From positions 434,001-498,000 of the forward strand of contig NZ_WESE01000002.1 in NCBI RefSeq assembly GCF_009184895.1: DNA of 64,000 bases, read 5' to 3'. The stretch comes from Nostocoides sp. F2B08 (lineage in GTDB: Bacteria; Actinomycetota; Actinomycetes; Actinomycetales; Dermatophilaceae). The notes below the pieces were generated by a model. It worked only from the letters and a program-made list of their open reading frames with translations, made no database searches and was not told the DNA's origin. The position numbers and the translations under genes were made by a program. Positions 17,147 through 25,459 of the stretch are shown one piece after another; positions within the stretch are counted from its first letter, which is position 1; each line of letters begins with the position of its first letter.

Positions 17147-18361
17147 ATGTCGCCCCTGCCGCACCTGGAGCCGACCGAGCAAAGAGTTCTCGGGGCCCTG
17201 CTGGAGAAGCAGGTCACCGTACCCGCCGGCTATCCCCTCACCGTCAACGCGTTGCGCACCGCGTGCAACCAGAGCACCAGCCGGGACCCGGTCGTCGACT
17301 ACGACGACCAGACGGTCGAGTCCACTGCCCGCGCGCTCAAAGGGCGAGGGCTGGTGCGGGTCGTCTGGGACGGCCGCGGCCAGCGCACGCTGAAGTTCCA
17401 CCAGCTCCTCGACGAGACCCTCGGCCTCGACCCCGCCGAGCGTGCGCTCATCACCGTGCTCCTGCTGCGCGGTCCGCAGTCCGCCGGCGAGCTGAGGACT
17501 CGCACCGAGCGGCTGCACGGGTTCACCGACCGCGCTGCTGTGGAGGAGTGCCTGAGCAGGCTCGCAACCCGCGAGGAACCACTGGTCCAGGAGCTCGCCC
17601 GGCGGCCCGGGTGGCAGGACCCGCGATGGATCCACCTCCTCGGGCCGGTGCAGCTTCCCTCGGACGCCCACGTGGCATCGGAGTCGGTCGACCTGGAGAG
17701 CGTGCTCACCGAAGGACCGCAGGCTCGGGATGCCAAGGTGAGCGCCGCATACGACTCGCTCGCCGGTGAGTACGCGACCAGGCTCGCCTCCGAGCTCGAC
17801 GAGGCCCCCTTCGAGCGGTGGCTCCTCGAGCGGGTCGTCGACCTGGCGGACGGGCACCCCGTGGCGGATGTCGGTTGTGGTCCCGGGCTGATCAGCGCCT
17901 ACCTGCACGACCACGGTGCCCGCGTCGTGGCATCGGACCTGAGCGCCGAGATGATCGCACAGGCTCGGGTCGACCATCCCGAGATCACCTTCGAGGTGGG
18001 CGACCTGCGCCGCCTGATGCGCCCGGTGGACGCCGACGGCTGGGGCGTGGTGCTCGCGTGGTACTCGCTCGTGCACCTCGCCGGCTCCGAGCTCCGCGAC
18101 GCGATCGAAGCGCTCGCCCGGCCCGTGCGCCCCGGAGGTTCGGTGGTGCTCAGCCTGTACGCCGGTCCCTCGATCCGGCATGTCGCCGAGCTGTGGGACA
18201 TCCCGGTGGATCTCGACTTCGTCCACCACGACCCCGCCACGGTCATCGCAGCTGCGGAGGCGGTCGGACTGACCGACGTGGAGTGGTACGAGCGGGGAAC
18301 CTCACCCGGCGCGGACGAGCCGGTCCACCGCTTCTACCTCATCGGTCGGCGAGGGAGCTGA
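17147..18361 (+). CDS. DUF480 (YceH-like) - SAM methyltransferase fusion
   Basis: 404 aa with two domains. Residues 5-175 are DUF480/YceH, a tandem winged-helix fold: LEPTEQRVLGALLEKQ, PAGYPLTVNALRTACNQ, STSRDPVVDYDD. Residues about 198-404 are a class I methyltransferase with VADVGCGPGLIS (glycines at 243-247) and the acidic strand VVASDLSAEM. The start at 17147 follows AAGGAGAAGAG. DUF480 proteins are usually about 215 aa on their own, so this is a real fusion in one uninterrupted frame. The role could be methylation guided by a DNA- or protein-binding wHTH module. That is inference. Confidence 0.85.
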   Translation: MSPLPHLEPTEQRVLGALLEKQVTVPAGYPLTVNALRTACNQSTSRDPVVDYDDQTVESTARALKGRGLVRVVWDGRGQRTLKFHQLLDETLGLDPAERALITVLLLRGPQSAGELRTRTERLHGFTDRAAVEECLSRLATREEPLVQELARRPGWQDPRWIHLLGPVQLPSDAHVASESVDLESVLTEGPQARDAKVSAAYDSLAGEYATRLASELDEAPFERWLLERVVDLADGHPVADVGCGPGLISAYLHDHGARVVASDLSAEMIAQARVDHPEITFEVGDLRRLMRPVDADGWGVVLAWYSLVHLAGSELRDAIEALARPVRPGGSVVLSLYAGPSIRHVAELWDIPVDLDFVHHDPATVIAAAEAVGLTDVEWYERGTSPGADEPVHRFYLIGRRGS

Positions 18362-18387
18362 GTGTCGGGCCTCCAGGTCACGGGCAC

Positions 18388-19059
18388 TCACCAGATGTTG
18401 CCCGCACCCGGCGTGTAGGACGGAGAGACCACGCCGACGCCGGCGATGAGGGTCTGGCAGTTCACGACGCCGCTGAAGGTGGCGACCGGCGCGTCGACCG
18501 TGAAGGAGGGCGCGGTGACGTTCACGGCACTGCCGGCGGTGATCTCGATGTCACCGGCCGCGGTGATCCTGATCGTGGACCCGTTGGAGTGTGTGACGGT
18601 CACTTCCGCCGCGCCCGCGTCCAGCACGACCTGGTGCCCCGACTGCGTGCTCATGCTGATCTTCGGGCCGGTCGCGCCATCGTCGAACTCGAGCCTGCTG
18701 TCGCCGCGGGTTCGAAGCAGGCGGATGTCGTTGCCGGGCGTGGGGAAGTGCGGAAGCGGCAGGTGATCGCTCCACGTGGAACCGATGACGAACGGATGGC
18801 GCAGCTCACCTCCCTCGAACGCGACCACGACCTGGCTGTTCACCTCCGGGAGGATGACGAGCCCGTGGTCTCTGTCGGCGTACGGCGTGCACATCGCGGC
18901 CCAGAGTGTGAGATCGCCGCCCTCGCTGTCGGCCAGACCGGGCAGCCTCACCTGGACCCGACCACGGTTCGTCGGGTCCTGGATGTCGACGACCAGAGCG
19001 CGATAGACACCGTAGAAGGCGGGCTCTCGGCTCGACTCTGTCGACCTGACCGTGTTCAT
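18388..19059 (-). CDS. Phage baseplate assembly protein V / gp5-VgrG-type spike
   Basis: 223 aa. The N-terminal OB-fold is clear: FYGVYRALVVDIQDPTNRGRVQVRLPG, then GLVILPEVNSQVVVAFEGGELRHPFVIGS. The C-terminal part is repetitive beta (SNGSTIRITAAGDIEITAGSAVNVTAPS), as in the spike needle of contractile tails and extracellular injection systems. The ATG at 19059 follows GGAGG. No sheath, tube, baseplate wedge, AAA+ ATPase or toxin gene is within the window on either side, so it is an orphan. It is convergent with the DUF480 fusion. Confidence 0.82.
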   Translation of the reverse strand: MNTVRSTESSREPAFYGVYRALVVDIQDPTNRGRVQVRLPGLADSEGGDLTLWAAMCTPYADRDHGLVILPEVNSQVVVAFEGGELRHPFVIGSTWSDHLPLPHFPTPGNDIRLLRTRGDSRLEFDDGATGPKISMSTQSGHQVVLDAGAAEVTVTHSNGSTIRITAAGDIEITAGSAVNVTAPSFTVDAPVATFSGVVNCQTLIAGVGVVSPSYTPGAGNIW

Positions 19060-19212
19060 GACCACCGATCCTCCACTCGCACATGGGTCCGAAGCCGTGA
19101 GCCTCGGTGATGCGGCTCGACGAACCCCTCCATGCTCGCGCCTCGTATCCCGGGTCACAAGCGGTCGTAGGATCGTCCCCTAGCGAGAAGCGGATCGACA
19201 GGGGAGCCGGCG

Positions 19213-19596
19213 ATGCCCGACCTGGAGGAGAACAAGGCCAACGTCACGGCGTTCTATGACCTGATGTTCAACCAGTGCCGTCCTGCCGAGGCGATCGAGC
19301 GGTACGCCGGGGACGTCTACATCCAGCACAACCCGCACGTCGGAGACGGCAAGCGGGCCTTCGTCGACTACTTCGAGCGGATGGCCCGCGAGTACCCCGG
19401 CAAGCGGGTCGAGTTCATCCGAGCCTTCGCCGAGGGTGACCACGTGATCCTGCACTGCCACCAGGTGTGGCCCGGTGACCTGGAGTACGCCGGGATCGAC
19501 ATCTTCCGCCTCGACGACGCCGGCAGGATCGTCGAGCACTGGGACGTTCTCCAACCGGTCCCGGAGCTGTCGAGCAACGCCAACGGGATGTTCTAG
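19213..19596 (+). CDS. SnoaL-like / NTF2-fold protein
   Basis: 127 aa, a single SnoaL-type cone fold: [81 protein letters not shown]. Members are polyketide cyclase-like or small-molecule isomerases, and the [10 protein letters not shown] motif marks the YesE/SnoaL-like subgroup. The start at 19213 has AGGGGAGCCGG before it. The methyltransferase gene begins 4 bp after its stop, so the two are one unit. Confidence 0.83.
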   Translation: MPDLEENKANVTAFYDLMFNQCRPAEAIERYAGDVYIQHNPHVGDGKRAFVDYFERMAREYPGKRVEFIRAFAEGDHVILHCHQVWPGDLEYAGIDIFRLDDAGRIVEHWDVLQPVPELSSNANGMF

Positions 19597-19600
19597 GCCC

Positions 19601-20229
19601 ATGGCAGAGGGCTCGTTCGGCCGGTCCGGGTGGGAGGACCGCTGGACGCAGGTGCGCGCGACCGCCGGCGAGAAGGTCGGACGGATGCCGCCGAACAGAT
19701 GGCTGCTCGAGCTGACCGCGGACCTGGAACCGGGCCGGGCTCTGGACGCCGGCTGTGGACACGGCGCAGAGGCGGTGTGGCTGGCTGAGCGAGGCTGGCA
19801 GGTGACCGCCGTCGACTTCTCCGCCACCGCATTGGACTTCGGGCGAGCTCGCGCGCAGGCAGCCGGTCCAGACGTCGCCGGCCGCGTCGAGTGGCTGGAG
19901 GGTGACCTCGGATCATGGGTTCCGGAGGCGGAGGCGTTCGACCTCGTGGCGAGGTCTACGTGCATGTCGCCGGGTCGGTGCCGGGGGCACTGGCACGCCT
20001 GGCTGGTGGGGTCGCCCCGGGTGGCCGGCTGTTGCTCGTCGGTCACCAACCCCGTGACCCCGCCACCGGTGCGCCGACCCCCGCGGCCGGTCAGCGGCAG
20101 GTGTCTCTCGCCGACGTGGACGAGTGGATCGACGACCCGCACTGGCACGTCGAGCTCTCGGAGGAGCGGCGCCGACCCGACCCGACGTCCGGGGTCGACG
20201 CGGTGATCCGGGTTTTCCGGCACCCCTGA
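19601..20229 (+). pseudogene. SAM-dependent methyltransferase, one frameshift
   Basis: The first 116 residues read from ATG 19601: LDAGCGHGAEAVWLAERGW and TAVDFSATALD are motif I and II of a class I methyltransferase, followed by WLEGDLGSW and FDLVA. At about 19949-19957 the frame breaks. The continuation YVHVAGSVPGALARLAGGVAPGG then LLLVGHQP is one frame over and ends at 20229. One added base gives FDLVASVYVHVAG, the normal family sequence, and a protein of about 209 aa. The gene starts 4 bp after the SnoaL-like gene. An assembly deletion is a realistic cause. Confidence 0.78.
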
Positions 20230-20302
20230 GCCACGAGCCCGGCAGCTACATGTCTGCTCTGGTCACAGGTCTGCTCTGGTGGGGGGACGGGCCGCGAAAG
20301 GG

Positions 20303-20333
20303 CCGGGGCCGGCGTCCATGACACCGGCCCCGG
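20303..20333. terminator. GC hairpin between convergent genes
   Basis: CCGGGGCCGG (20303-20312) and CCGGCCCCGG (20324-20333) form a perfect 10-bp stem with an 11-base loop. It sits between the methyltransferase (rightward) and the ABC permease (leftward), so it can serve both strands. There is only a short T-rich tail. Confidence 0.6.
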
Positions 20334-20386
20334 TGGGGTTGCGTGCGGGGCTCAGCCACCGCATACGGGCTGGATGTATCAGCCGG

Positions 20387-21223
20387 TCACTTGACCTCGG
20401 AGCGACGGACGATGACCAGACCGACGGCCAGGGGGATGAGGAACCACAGGGTTCCGGAGACGGCCAGCTGCTGCCACTGCTCGCTCGTCACCGTCCCGTT
20501 GAACAGCGGCGCCTGCGCGAAGCCGTAGTCCACCCACGGCTGCAGGTCGGCGAACCACTGCTGGGTCGAGGCGAGCAGGCCGAGGAGCGGGGGGAGCACG
20601 AGCGTGTAGACGAAGTACGCGACGATCGCGCCGGCGGAGTTGCGGATGAGCACGCCGAGCATGAACCCGAACAGCATCCCGAGGACGCTGCCGACGACGA
20701 TCAGGGCGAACTCGCTGACGGTGGCGTTCCAGACCGGGTCGAGCCCGGTGACCACGCTCCCCAGCAGTGTGCCCAGGGTTCCGACCACGAGCGCGATGAA
20801 CATCGCCACGATGCCGACGACGAGTGCGGCGAGGAACTTGGCACCGAGCACCCGGCCGCGGTGGGGGATGAGGGTGAACGTCGTCAGGCCGCTGCGCTGG
20901 CTCCACTCGCTCGTCACCGCGAGGATGCCGATCATCGGCAGGATCACCGTCATCGGCGCCCCGATCGCTGCCGCGAAGTTGTCGAACGTCAGCGCGTCGT
21001 CGGGCGCGAAGACGATCAGGGCCGCGGTGGCCAGGAGGCTGGTGATGACGATGCTCGCCATCAACCAGAAGCCCGCGCGGGTGTCGAACATCTTGCGCAG
21101 CTCGACCCCGACGATGCGGGTGAGCGGGATGCGCGCCGCCGCCGCCCGGGGGCGCACGACGGTGGCTGTGCTGTCGCCGGACGTTGGCCCGCCGACGGTG
21201 GGTTCGAGGACGGTGGTGCTCAT
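20387..21223 (-). CDS. ABC-2 type transporter permease
   Basis: 278 aa with six hydrophobic segments: LTRIVGVELRKMFDTRAGFWLM opens the first, and TSEWSQRSGLTTFTLIPHR marks the ABC-2 loop. It forms the membrane half of an exporter with the ATPase encoded just upstream, whose stop overlaps this ATG by 4 bp. Such NatB-like pairs export drugs, sodium or lipids. The N-terminal 30 residues are a hydrophilic Thr/Ala-rich tail. Confidence 0.88.
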   Translation of the reverse strand: MSTTVLEPTVGGPTSGDSTATVVRPRAAAARIPLTRIVGVELRKMFDTRAGFWLMASIVITSLLATAALIVFAPDDALTFDNFAAAIGAPMTVILPMIGILAVTSEWSQRSGLTTFTLIPHRGRVLGAKFLAALVVGIVAMFIALVVGTLGTLLGSVVTGLDPVWNATVSEFALIVVGSVLGMLFGFMLGVLIRNSAGAIVAYFVYTLVLPPLLGLLASTQQWFADLQPWVDYGFAQAPLFNGTVTSEQWQQLAVSGTLWFLIPLAVGLVIVRRSEVK

Positions 21224-22119
21224 GCTGCGACTCCTTCGCGCTGGGTCTGTGCGGTGAGCTCGAGGAACATCTCCTCGAGCCCTGCCCCGTCGGCGTGACG
21301 GAGCTCGGTGAGAGCGAGGCCAGCGGCGAGGGCGACCTCGCCGACCTGATCGGTCGTGGCGTCGGTGTGGACGCTGCCGTCGGGGTGGACCGTGTGGTCG
21401 AGACCGGCTTCCTCCAGCGCACGGCTGAGTGCGGCCCGGTCCTTGGCGCGGGTCACCGTACCGACAGTGGCGAGCAGGTCGGTCTTCGTGCCCTGGGCGA
21501 CGATGCGGCCGTTGCCGATGACGACGAGGTCGTCGGCGATCACCTCGATCTCGTGGAGGAGGTGGGAGGAGAGGAGGACGGTGCCGCCGCGGTCTGCGTA
21601 GCCGCGCAGCAGGTCGCGCATCCAGCGGATGCCGGCGGGGTCCAGGCCGTTGGCCGGCTCGTCCAGGATGAGCACGTGGGGGTCACCGAGGAGGGCGGTG
21701 GCGATGCCGAGTCTCTGCCGCATACCGAGGGAGTAGTTGCGCACGCGGCGGTCGGCTTCCTCGGCGGTCAGGCTGACGAGGTCGAGCATCTCCTGGACCC
21801 GGGACTTCGGCAGGCCCATCGTGCGCTGGGCGATGGTGAGGATCTCCCGGCCGGTCCGTCCGGCGTGTTGGGCCGAGGCGTCGAGCAGGACACCGATCTC
21901 CCGACCCGGGTTGGGCAGGTCGGCGAAGCGGCGCCCGTCGATCGTGGCGGTCCCGGCGGTGGCCGGCGTCAGGCCGGTCAGGATCCGCAGGGTGGTGGAC
22001 TTGCCGGCGCCATTGGGGCCGAGGAAGCCGGTGACGCGACCGGTGGCCGCGGTGAAGGTGACGTCGTCGACGGCCGTGAAGCGGCCGTAGGTCTTGGTGA
22101 GCGATTCGACTGAGATCAT
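21220..22119 (-). CDS. ABC transporter ATP-binding protein (ABC-2 exporter)
   Basis: 299 aa. Walker A is GPNGAGKST, the signature is YSLGMRQRL, Walker B is VLILDEPANGLDP and the switch His is in LLSSHLLHEIE. The DRI/CcmA-type sequence with ASAQHAGRTGRE after the Q-loop is the usual form of actinobacterial drug-exporter ATPases. A C-terminal extension of about 80 residues follows. It overlaps the permease by 4 bp, so the pair is one operon. Cytoplasmic, at the membrane. Confidence 0.92.
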   Translation of the reverse strand: MISVESLTKTYGRFTAVDDVTFTAATGRVTGFLGPNGAGKSTTLRILTGLTPATAGTATIDGRRFADLPNPGREIGVLLDASAQHAGRTGREILTIAQRTMGLPKSRVQEMLDLVSLTAEEADRRVRNYSLGMRQRLGIATALLGDPHVLILDEPANGLDPAGIRWMRDLLRGYADRGGTVLLSSHLLHEIEVIADDLVVIGNGRIVAQGTKTDLLATVGTVTRAKDRAALSRALEEAGLDHTVHPDGSVHTDATTDQVGEVALAAGLALTELRHADGAGLEEMFLELTAQTQREGVAA

Positions 22120-22212
22120 GCGGACCAGCCTGCTGCCCAGACTGATCAGCCGCTATGAGGGGGGCACCTGAGCGCACCCTGGTCGCCCCCCGGAACAGGC
22201 TCGGGGTGTGAG

Positions 22213-22812
22213 TCAGGGGGAGTTCAGGGCCGAGGACACGGTCCTCGCGACGCCGCGCACGGCCAGGGCCAGCAGAACGAGGGTCAGGCCGGTGACCACA
22301 ACGTGGAGTCCGAGCACGATCGCGAGGACGGCCAGCGAGACGGCCGTGTTGCCGAAGATGAAGAAGAGTCCGGCCGCGACCGAGATCAGGCCCAGAGCGA
22401 GGTTCCAGCCCCAGCCCTGCACCTCGCCCCTGGCCAGCCAGGCCATGACGGCCTGGATGAGGCCGCCGGCGAGGAGGGAGATACCGACCGTGAGCACGAG
22501 GACGAAGAGCGTCACCTGGGGCCACACGACGGTGACCACCGCGCCGATGAGGTAGGCCGCCCCGACGAGCCACCCGATCCACCGGCGCTCGCGCAACGAG
22601 GCGGTGCCGAGGGCCTCCACCGCCGAGAGGAGCAGGGCGAAGAACACGAGCCAGCGCAGGGTGTTGACGCCGGCTGAGAGGTTGAACATCAGCACGAGGC
22701 CGAGCCCGATCATGACGAGACCGAGAATGAGCATGGTCATCCAGCTGGCCTTGACCCACCCGGGCAGGTCCTGCACGCCTCGTGGGTCGGCAGGGTTGTC
22801 GATGCTGGTCAT
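22213..22812 (-). CDS. HdeD / DUF308 family membrane protein
   Basis: 199 aa with six hydrophobic segments in three pairs. The sequence WMTMLILGLVMIGLGLVLMF, LLLSAVEALGTASLRERRW and GWGWNLALGLISVAAGLFFIF is the repeat pattern of the HdeD (DUF308) family, first known from acid resistance in E. coli. The function in actinobacteria is not settled. The ATG at 22812 is followed leftward by the ABC pair after about 90 bp. Confidence 0.82.
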   Translation of the reverse strand: MTSIDNPADPRGVQDLPGWVKASWMTMLILGLVMIGLGLVLMFNLSAGVNTLRWLVFFALLLSAVEALGTASLRERRWIGWLVGAAYLIGAVVTVVWPQVTLFVLVLTVGISLLAGGLIQAVMAWLARGEVQGWGWNLALGLISVAAGLFFIFGNTAVSLAVLAIVLGLHVVVTGLTLVLLALAVRGVARTVSSALNSP

Positions 22813-22936
22813 TCGAGCCTCCGGTGTGCAGGGCCGCGCGGTGCGACGACCTGAAGCTAGTTGCGCCGCCCGGGTCCGTCAACGACCTCGGAGGCGGTCA
22901 CCGGGCGAGCGCCGTGCTTGCATACCGGGAGAAGAG

Positions 22937-22971
22937 TCGAGGGTGGGCGGACCCAGTCCGCCCACCCTCGA
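22937..22971 (-). terminator. 16-bp hairpin terminator of the M28 peptidase gene
   Basis: 22937-22952 pairs perfectly with 22956-22971 over a 3-base loop. It starts 16 bp downstream of the leftward M28 peptidase stop and is followed on that strand by TCTTCTC. It is the strongest hairpin terminator in the window. Confidence 0.75.
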
Positions 22972-22986
22972 GTGGTTCACCTCAGA

Positions 22987-24588
22987 TCAGTCGGCGACGC
23001 GGTCGTGGTCATGGTCATGACCGTGGTCGTCGCCGCCCAGCGGGCCCGCGAACGTGTGCTCGGGACCAGCGGGTGCCGGGATCCGGAAGTTGCCCGGGAT
23101 CTTCGCGCCCCGGACCTCGTTGACGCCCTCGGTCGACGCCGCGTACGTGAAGACCGCGAAAGCCACCGCGTCGGAGTTGACCTCCAGCGCGTGCGGGTCG
23201 TAGTTGTCGATCGTGTCGCAGACGAGGTGGTAGCACGGGTCGAACTGATCGCCCGCCGTTCCACCCCAAATCGCCTGCTGCTCGGGGGTTTTGATCTGCT
23301 CGGCGCCGGTGAAGAGGCCACCGGAGGCGATGCCGTTGTTGATGAACGCCTGGTAGTCGCTCCGACCGCTGAACGCCGAGTCGTCGTAGGGCTCGCCGCG
23401 CTGGGTGTAGAAGGACTCGAAGGTCTCCTCGATGTGCGTGGAACCGGCGGGCACGTCGACCGGCGCCTCGAAGCTCGACTGGTCCGCGTCATAGACACCG
23501 AAGTAGTAGTTCGGCGACCCGATCATGTCGAAGTTGAGGTAGAGCGCGATCTCGTCGAGCTCCTCCTGCGTGCGCTGACCGACCCACTCCGTGGACCCGA
23601 TGAGGCCCAGCTCCTCGGCGCCCCACCACGCGAAGCGAACGGTGTTCTGCGGCCGGGACTTGCTCATCTGCTGGGCGACCTCGAGGAGTGCCGCCGAACC
23701 AGAGCCGTTGTCGTTGATCCCGGGGCCGGCGGGGACGGAGTCGAGGTGCGCGCCCGCCATGACGACGTTGTCGTCGGTCTTGCCGGCGAGCTCACCGATG
23801 ACGTTGTAGGACGTCACCTCGAAGAAGTCCACCTTGACCTGTGCGGTCGAACCCGGTTGGGCCAGCGCCTCACCGGCGGCGAATGTGGTGCCCACCACGG
23901 GGATCGCCGCCTCGAAGGGCAGCAGCGTCGCGTTGAGCGCACCGAAACGGTCTCCGGCACCCGGGTCGCCCTGGTTGAACAGCACGACCGCCTCGGCGCC
24001 TGCCGCCTGGGCGTTCTGCGCCTTCAAACCGAAGGCACACGTCCCGCGCTGCAGGAGCGCGATGTCGTTCGGACCGGCGAAGTTCAGGCCCGCGAAGTCG
24101 GCAGCCTCGCAGCCGCTGCTGTTGGCTCGGTCGCCGACGAGGTTGATGTCGACGGGGATCACACTGCCGGTGACGTCGCCCTCGCCCGTGCCCTGTGCGT
24201 CGAAGGCGGTGTAGTCCGCGGTGACCGGCGTCAGCTGCCGGAGGACGACGTCGGCCGCGTCGTAGGTGAACGGGACCACTTCGGCGGACCAGCCCGCCTC
24301 CTCGAGGACGTCGACGACATAGGCGACGCTGGCGTCGTAACCCGGCGTCTGGTCGGCCCGGTTGCCGCCGTTGGCGTCGGCGATGGCCTGGAACTCCTCC
24401 ATGTGCTCGACGACTCCGGCGAGCCGCACGCACTCGAGCAGCTTCTCGTAGGTGTTGTTGGTGCGGGTGTCGCACGCGGCCTGGGCCGGTGCGGCGCCGG
24501 AGGACGGCGCGGTCACGAGCGCTGTGCCGAGCAGAACGCCCACCACTCCCGCCGTTCCCACGGTGCGCTTCATGCGCGGACTTGTCAT
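22987..24588 (-). CDS. Secreted M28 family aminopeptidase with PA domain and His-rich tail
   Basis: 533 aa. A signal peptide with the core GTAGVVGVLLGTALV ends near SGAAPAQA. A protease-associated insert follows at about 130-235 (CEAADFAGLNFAGPNDIALLQRGTCAF). The M28 domain carries zinc ligands in AGAHLDSV (His), GINDNGSG (Asp), WWGAEELGL (Glu-Glu), LNFDMIGS (Asp) and YHLVCDT (His). It probably releases N-terminal residues from peptides outside the cell. The C-terminus DDHGHDHDHDRVAD is an unusual Asp/His run, possibly a metal-loading tail. The ATG at 24588 follows AAGGAG. Length is normal for secreted forms. Confidence 0.9.
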   Translation of the reverse strand: MTSPRMKRTVGTAGVVGVLLGTALVTAPSSGAAPAQAACDTRTNNTYEKLLECVRLAGVVEHMEEFQAIADANGGNRADQTPGYDASVAYVVDVLEEAGWSAEVVPFTYDAADVVLRQLTPVTADYTAFDAQGTGEGDVTGSVIPVDINLVGDRANSSGCEAADFAGLNFAGPNDIALLQRGTCAFGLKAQNAQAAGAEAVVLFNQGDPGAGDRFGALNATLLPFEAAIPVVGTTFAAGEALAQPGSTAQVKVDFFEVTSYNVIGELAGKTDDNVVMAGAHLDSVPAGPGINDNGSGSAALLEVAQQMSKSRPQNTVRFAWWGAEELGLIGSTEWVGQRTQEELDEIALYLNFDMIGSPNYYFGVYDADQSSFEAPVDVPAGSTHIEETFESFYTQRGEPYDDSAFSGRSDYQAFINNGIASGGLFTGAEQIKTPEQQAIWGGTAGDQFDPCYHLVCDTIDNYDPHALEVNSDAVAFAVFTYAASTEGVNEVRGAKIPGNFRIPAPAGPEHTFAGPLGGDDHGHDHDHDRVAD

Positions 24589-24721
24589 CAGGACTCCTTC
24601 GTCACTGTGCAGGGGACACGGTGCCGGGTCGTCGGCACACGAGAGGCGAACGTAACCCGGATCGGCGCGCCTCGCCACCGGAACGGTTTTCGAGGGGTGC
24701 GGCGCCACAGTCGACGGGCCG

Positions 24722-24737
24722 ACCCGGTGGCCCGGGT
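24722..24737 (-). terminator. Short GC hairpin after the nucleoside-kinase-like gene
   Basis: ACCCGG and CCGGGT pair around TGGC, 8 bp after the leftward stop at 24745. It is short and lacks a T-tract. Candidate only. Confidence 0.35.
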
Positions 24738-24744
24738 GGGCGGG

Positions 24745-25401
24745 TCAGAGGTCCGCGAGCAACCACGAGTCCGCGACACCGACGACCACACGGTCGGGAG
24801 GCTCGCGATGCGCGCGCACGAGAGCGGTGTTGACCTCGTCGACCTCGGCCACCCAGGCGGCTGCGAGGTCAGGGCGCTTGCCGAACCGAATGTGCCGGTC
24901 GGTGAGCCGTCGCAGACGCGTCGCGTCGTCGGTCTCGACCCACCAGACCTGGTCGAGTTCGCTTCTGACGGAACGCCACTCGGGCCGGTCGAGCAGCAGG
25001 TAGTTGCCCTCCGTGACAACGAGCCGGACGGTCGGAGTCACGACGACGGCGCCCGCGATGGGCTGCTCGAGGGTGCGTTCGAAGCCCGGTGCATAGACAG
25101 GTCGGTCGGCGTCGGTTCGCAGCCGCCGGAGCAGCGCGGCGTACCCCGCGGCGTCGAAGGTCTCCGGCGCGCCCTTGCGGTCACGCAGGCCGAGCCGCTC
25201 GAGCTGGACGTCGGCGAGGTGGAAGCCGTCCATGGGGACATGGGCGACGACGTCCGGTCCGAGGGCGGCCGCGATGCGCGTGACGAGGGCTTCGGCCAGG
25301 GTGGTCTTCCCCGAGCCGGGGGCGCCGGCGATCCCGAGAACGGCCCGTCCCGTGTCGGGCACGAGGTCGAGGGCGGCGGCGACGAGCTTGTCGAAGCTCA
25401 C
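24745..25401 (-). CDS. P-loop nucleoside/nucleotide kinase family protein (uridine kinase-like)
   Basis: 218 aa. Walker A is GIAGAPGSGKTTLAE, then VAHVPMDGFHLAD, YAPGFERTLEQP and VVTEGNYLLLD, the set typical of the PRK09270-type nucleoside triphosphate hydrolase group near uridine kinase and pantothenate kinase. It probably phosphorylates a small hydroxyl substrate with ATP. The ATG at 25401 gives a complete domain. It is divergent from the membrane protein gene at 25460, with 58 bp between them. Confidence 0.82.
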   Translation of the reverse strand: MSFDKLVAAALDLVPDTGRAVLGIAGAPGSGKTTLAEALVTRIAAALGPDVVAHVPMDGFHLADVQLERLGLRDRKGAPETFDAAGYAALLRRLRTDADRPVYAPGFERTLEQPIAGAVVVTPTVRLVVTEGNYLLLDRPEWRSVRSELDQVWWVETDDATRLRRLTDRHIRFGKRPDLAAAWVAEVDEVNTALVRAHREPPDRVVVGVADSWLLADL

Positions 25402-25459
25402 GTGGTCCGACTTCCGGAGGGGGCTGTCATGGCTCTCCCTCGATGTCTACGGTAGAGGT

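Noticed and set aside
18388-19059. Complete eCIS or type VI secretion locus
   Set aside because: Only the spike is present; neighbours are metabolic genes.
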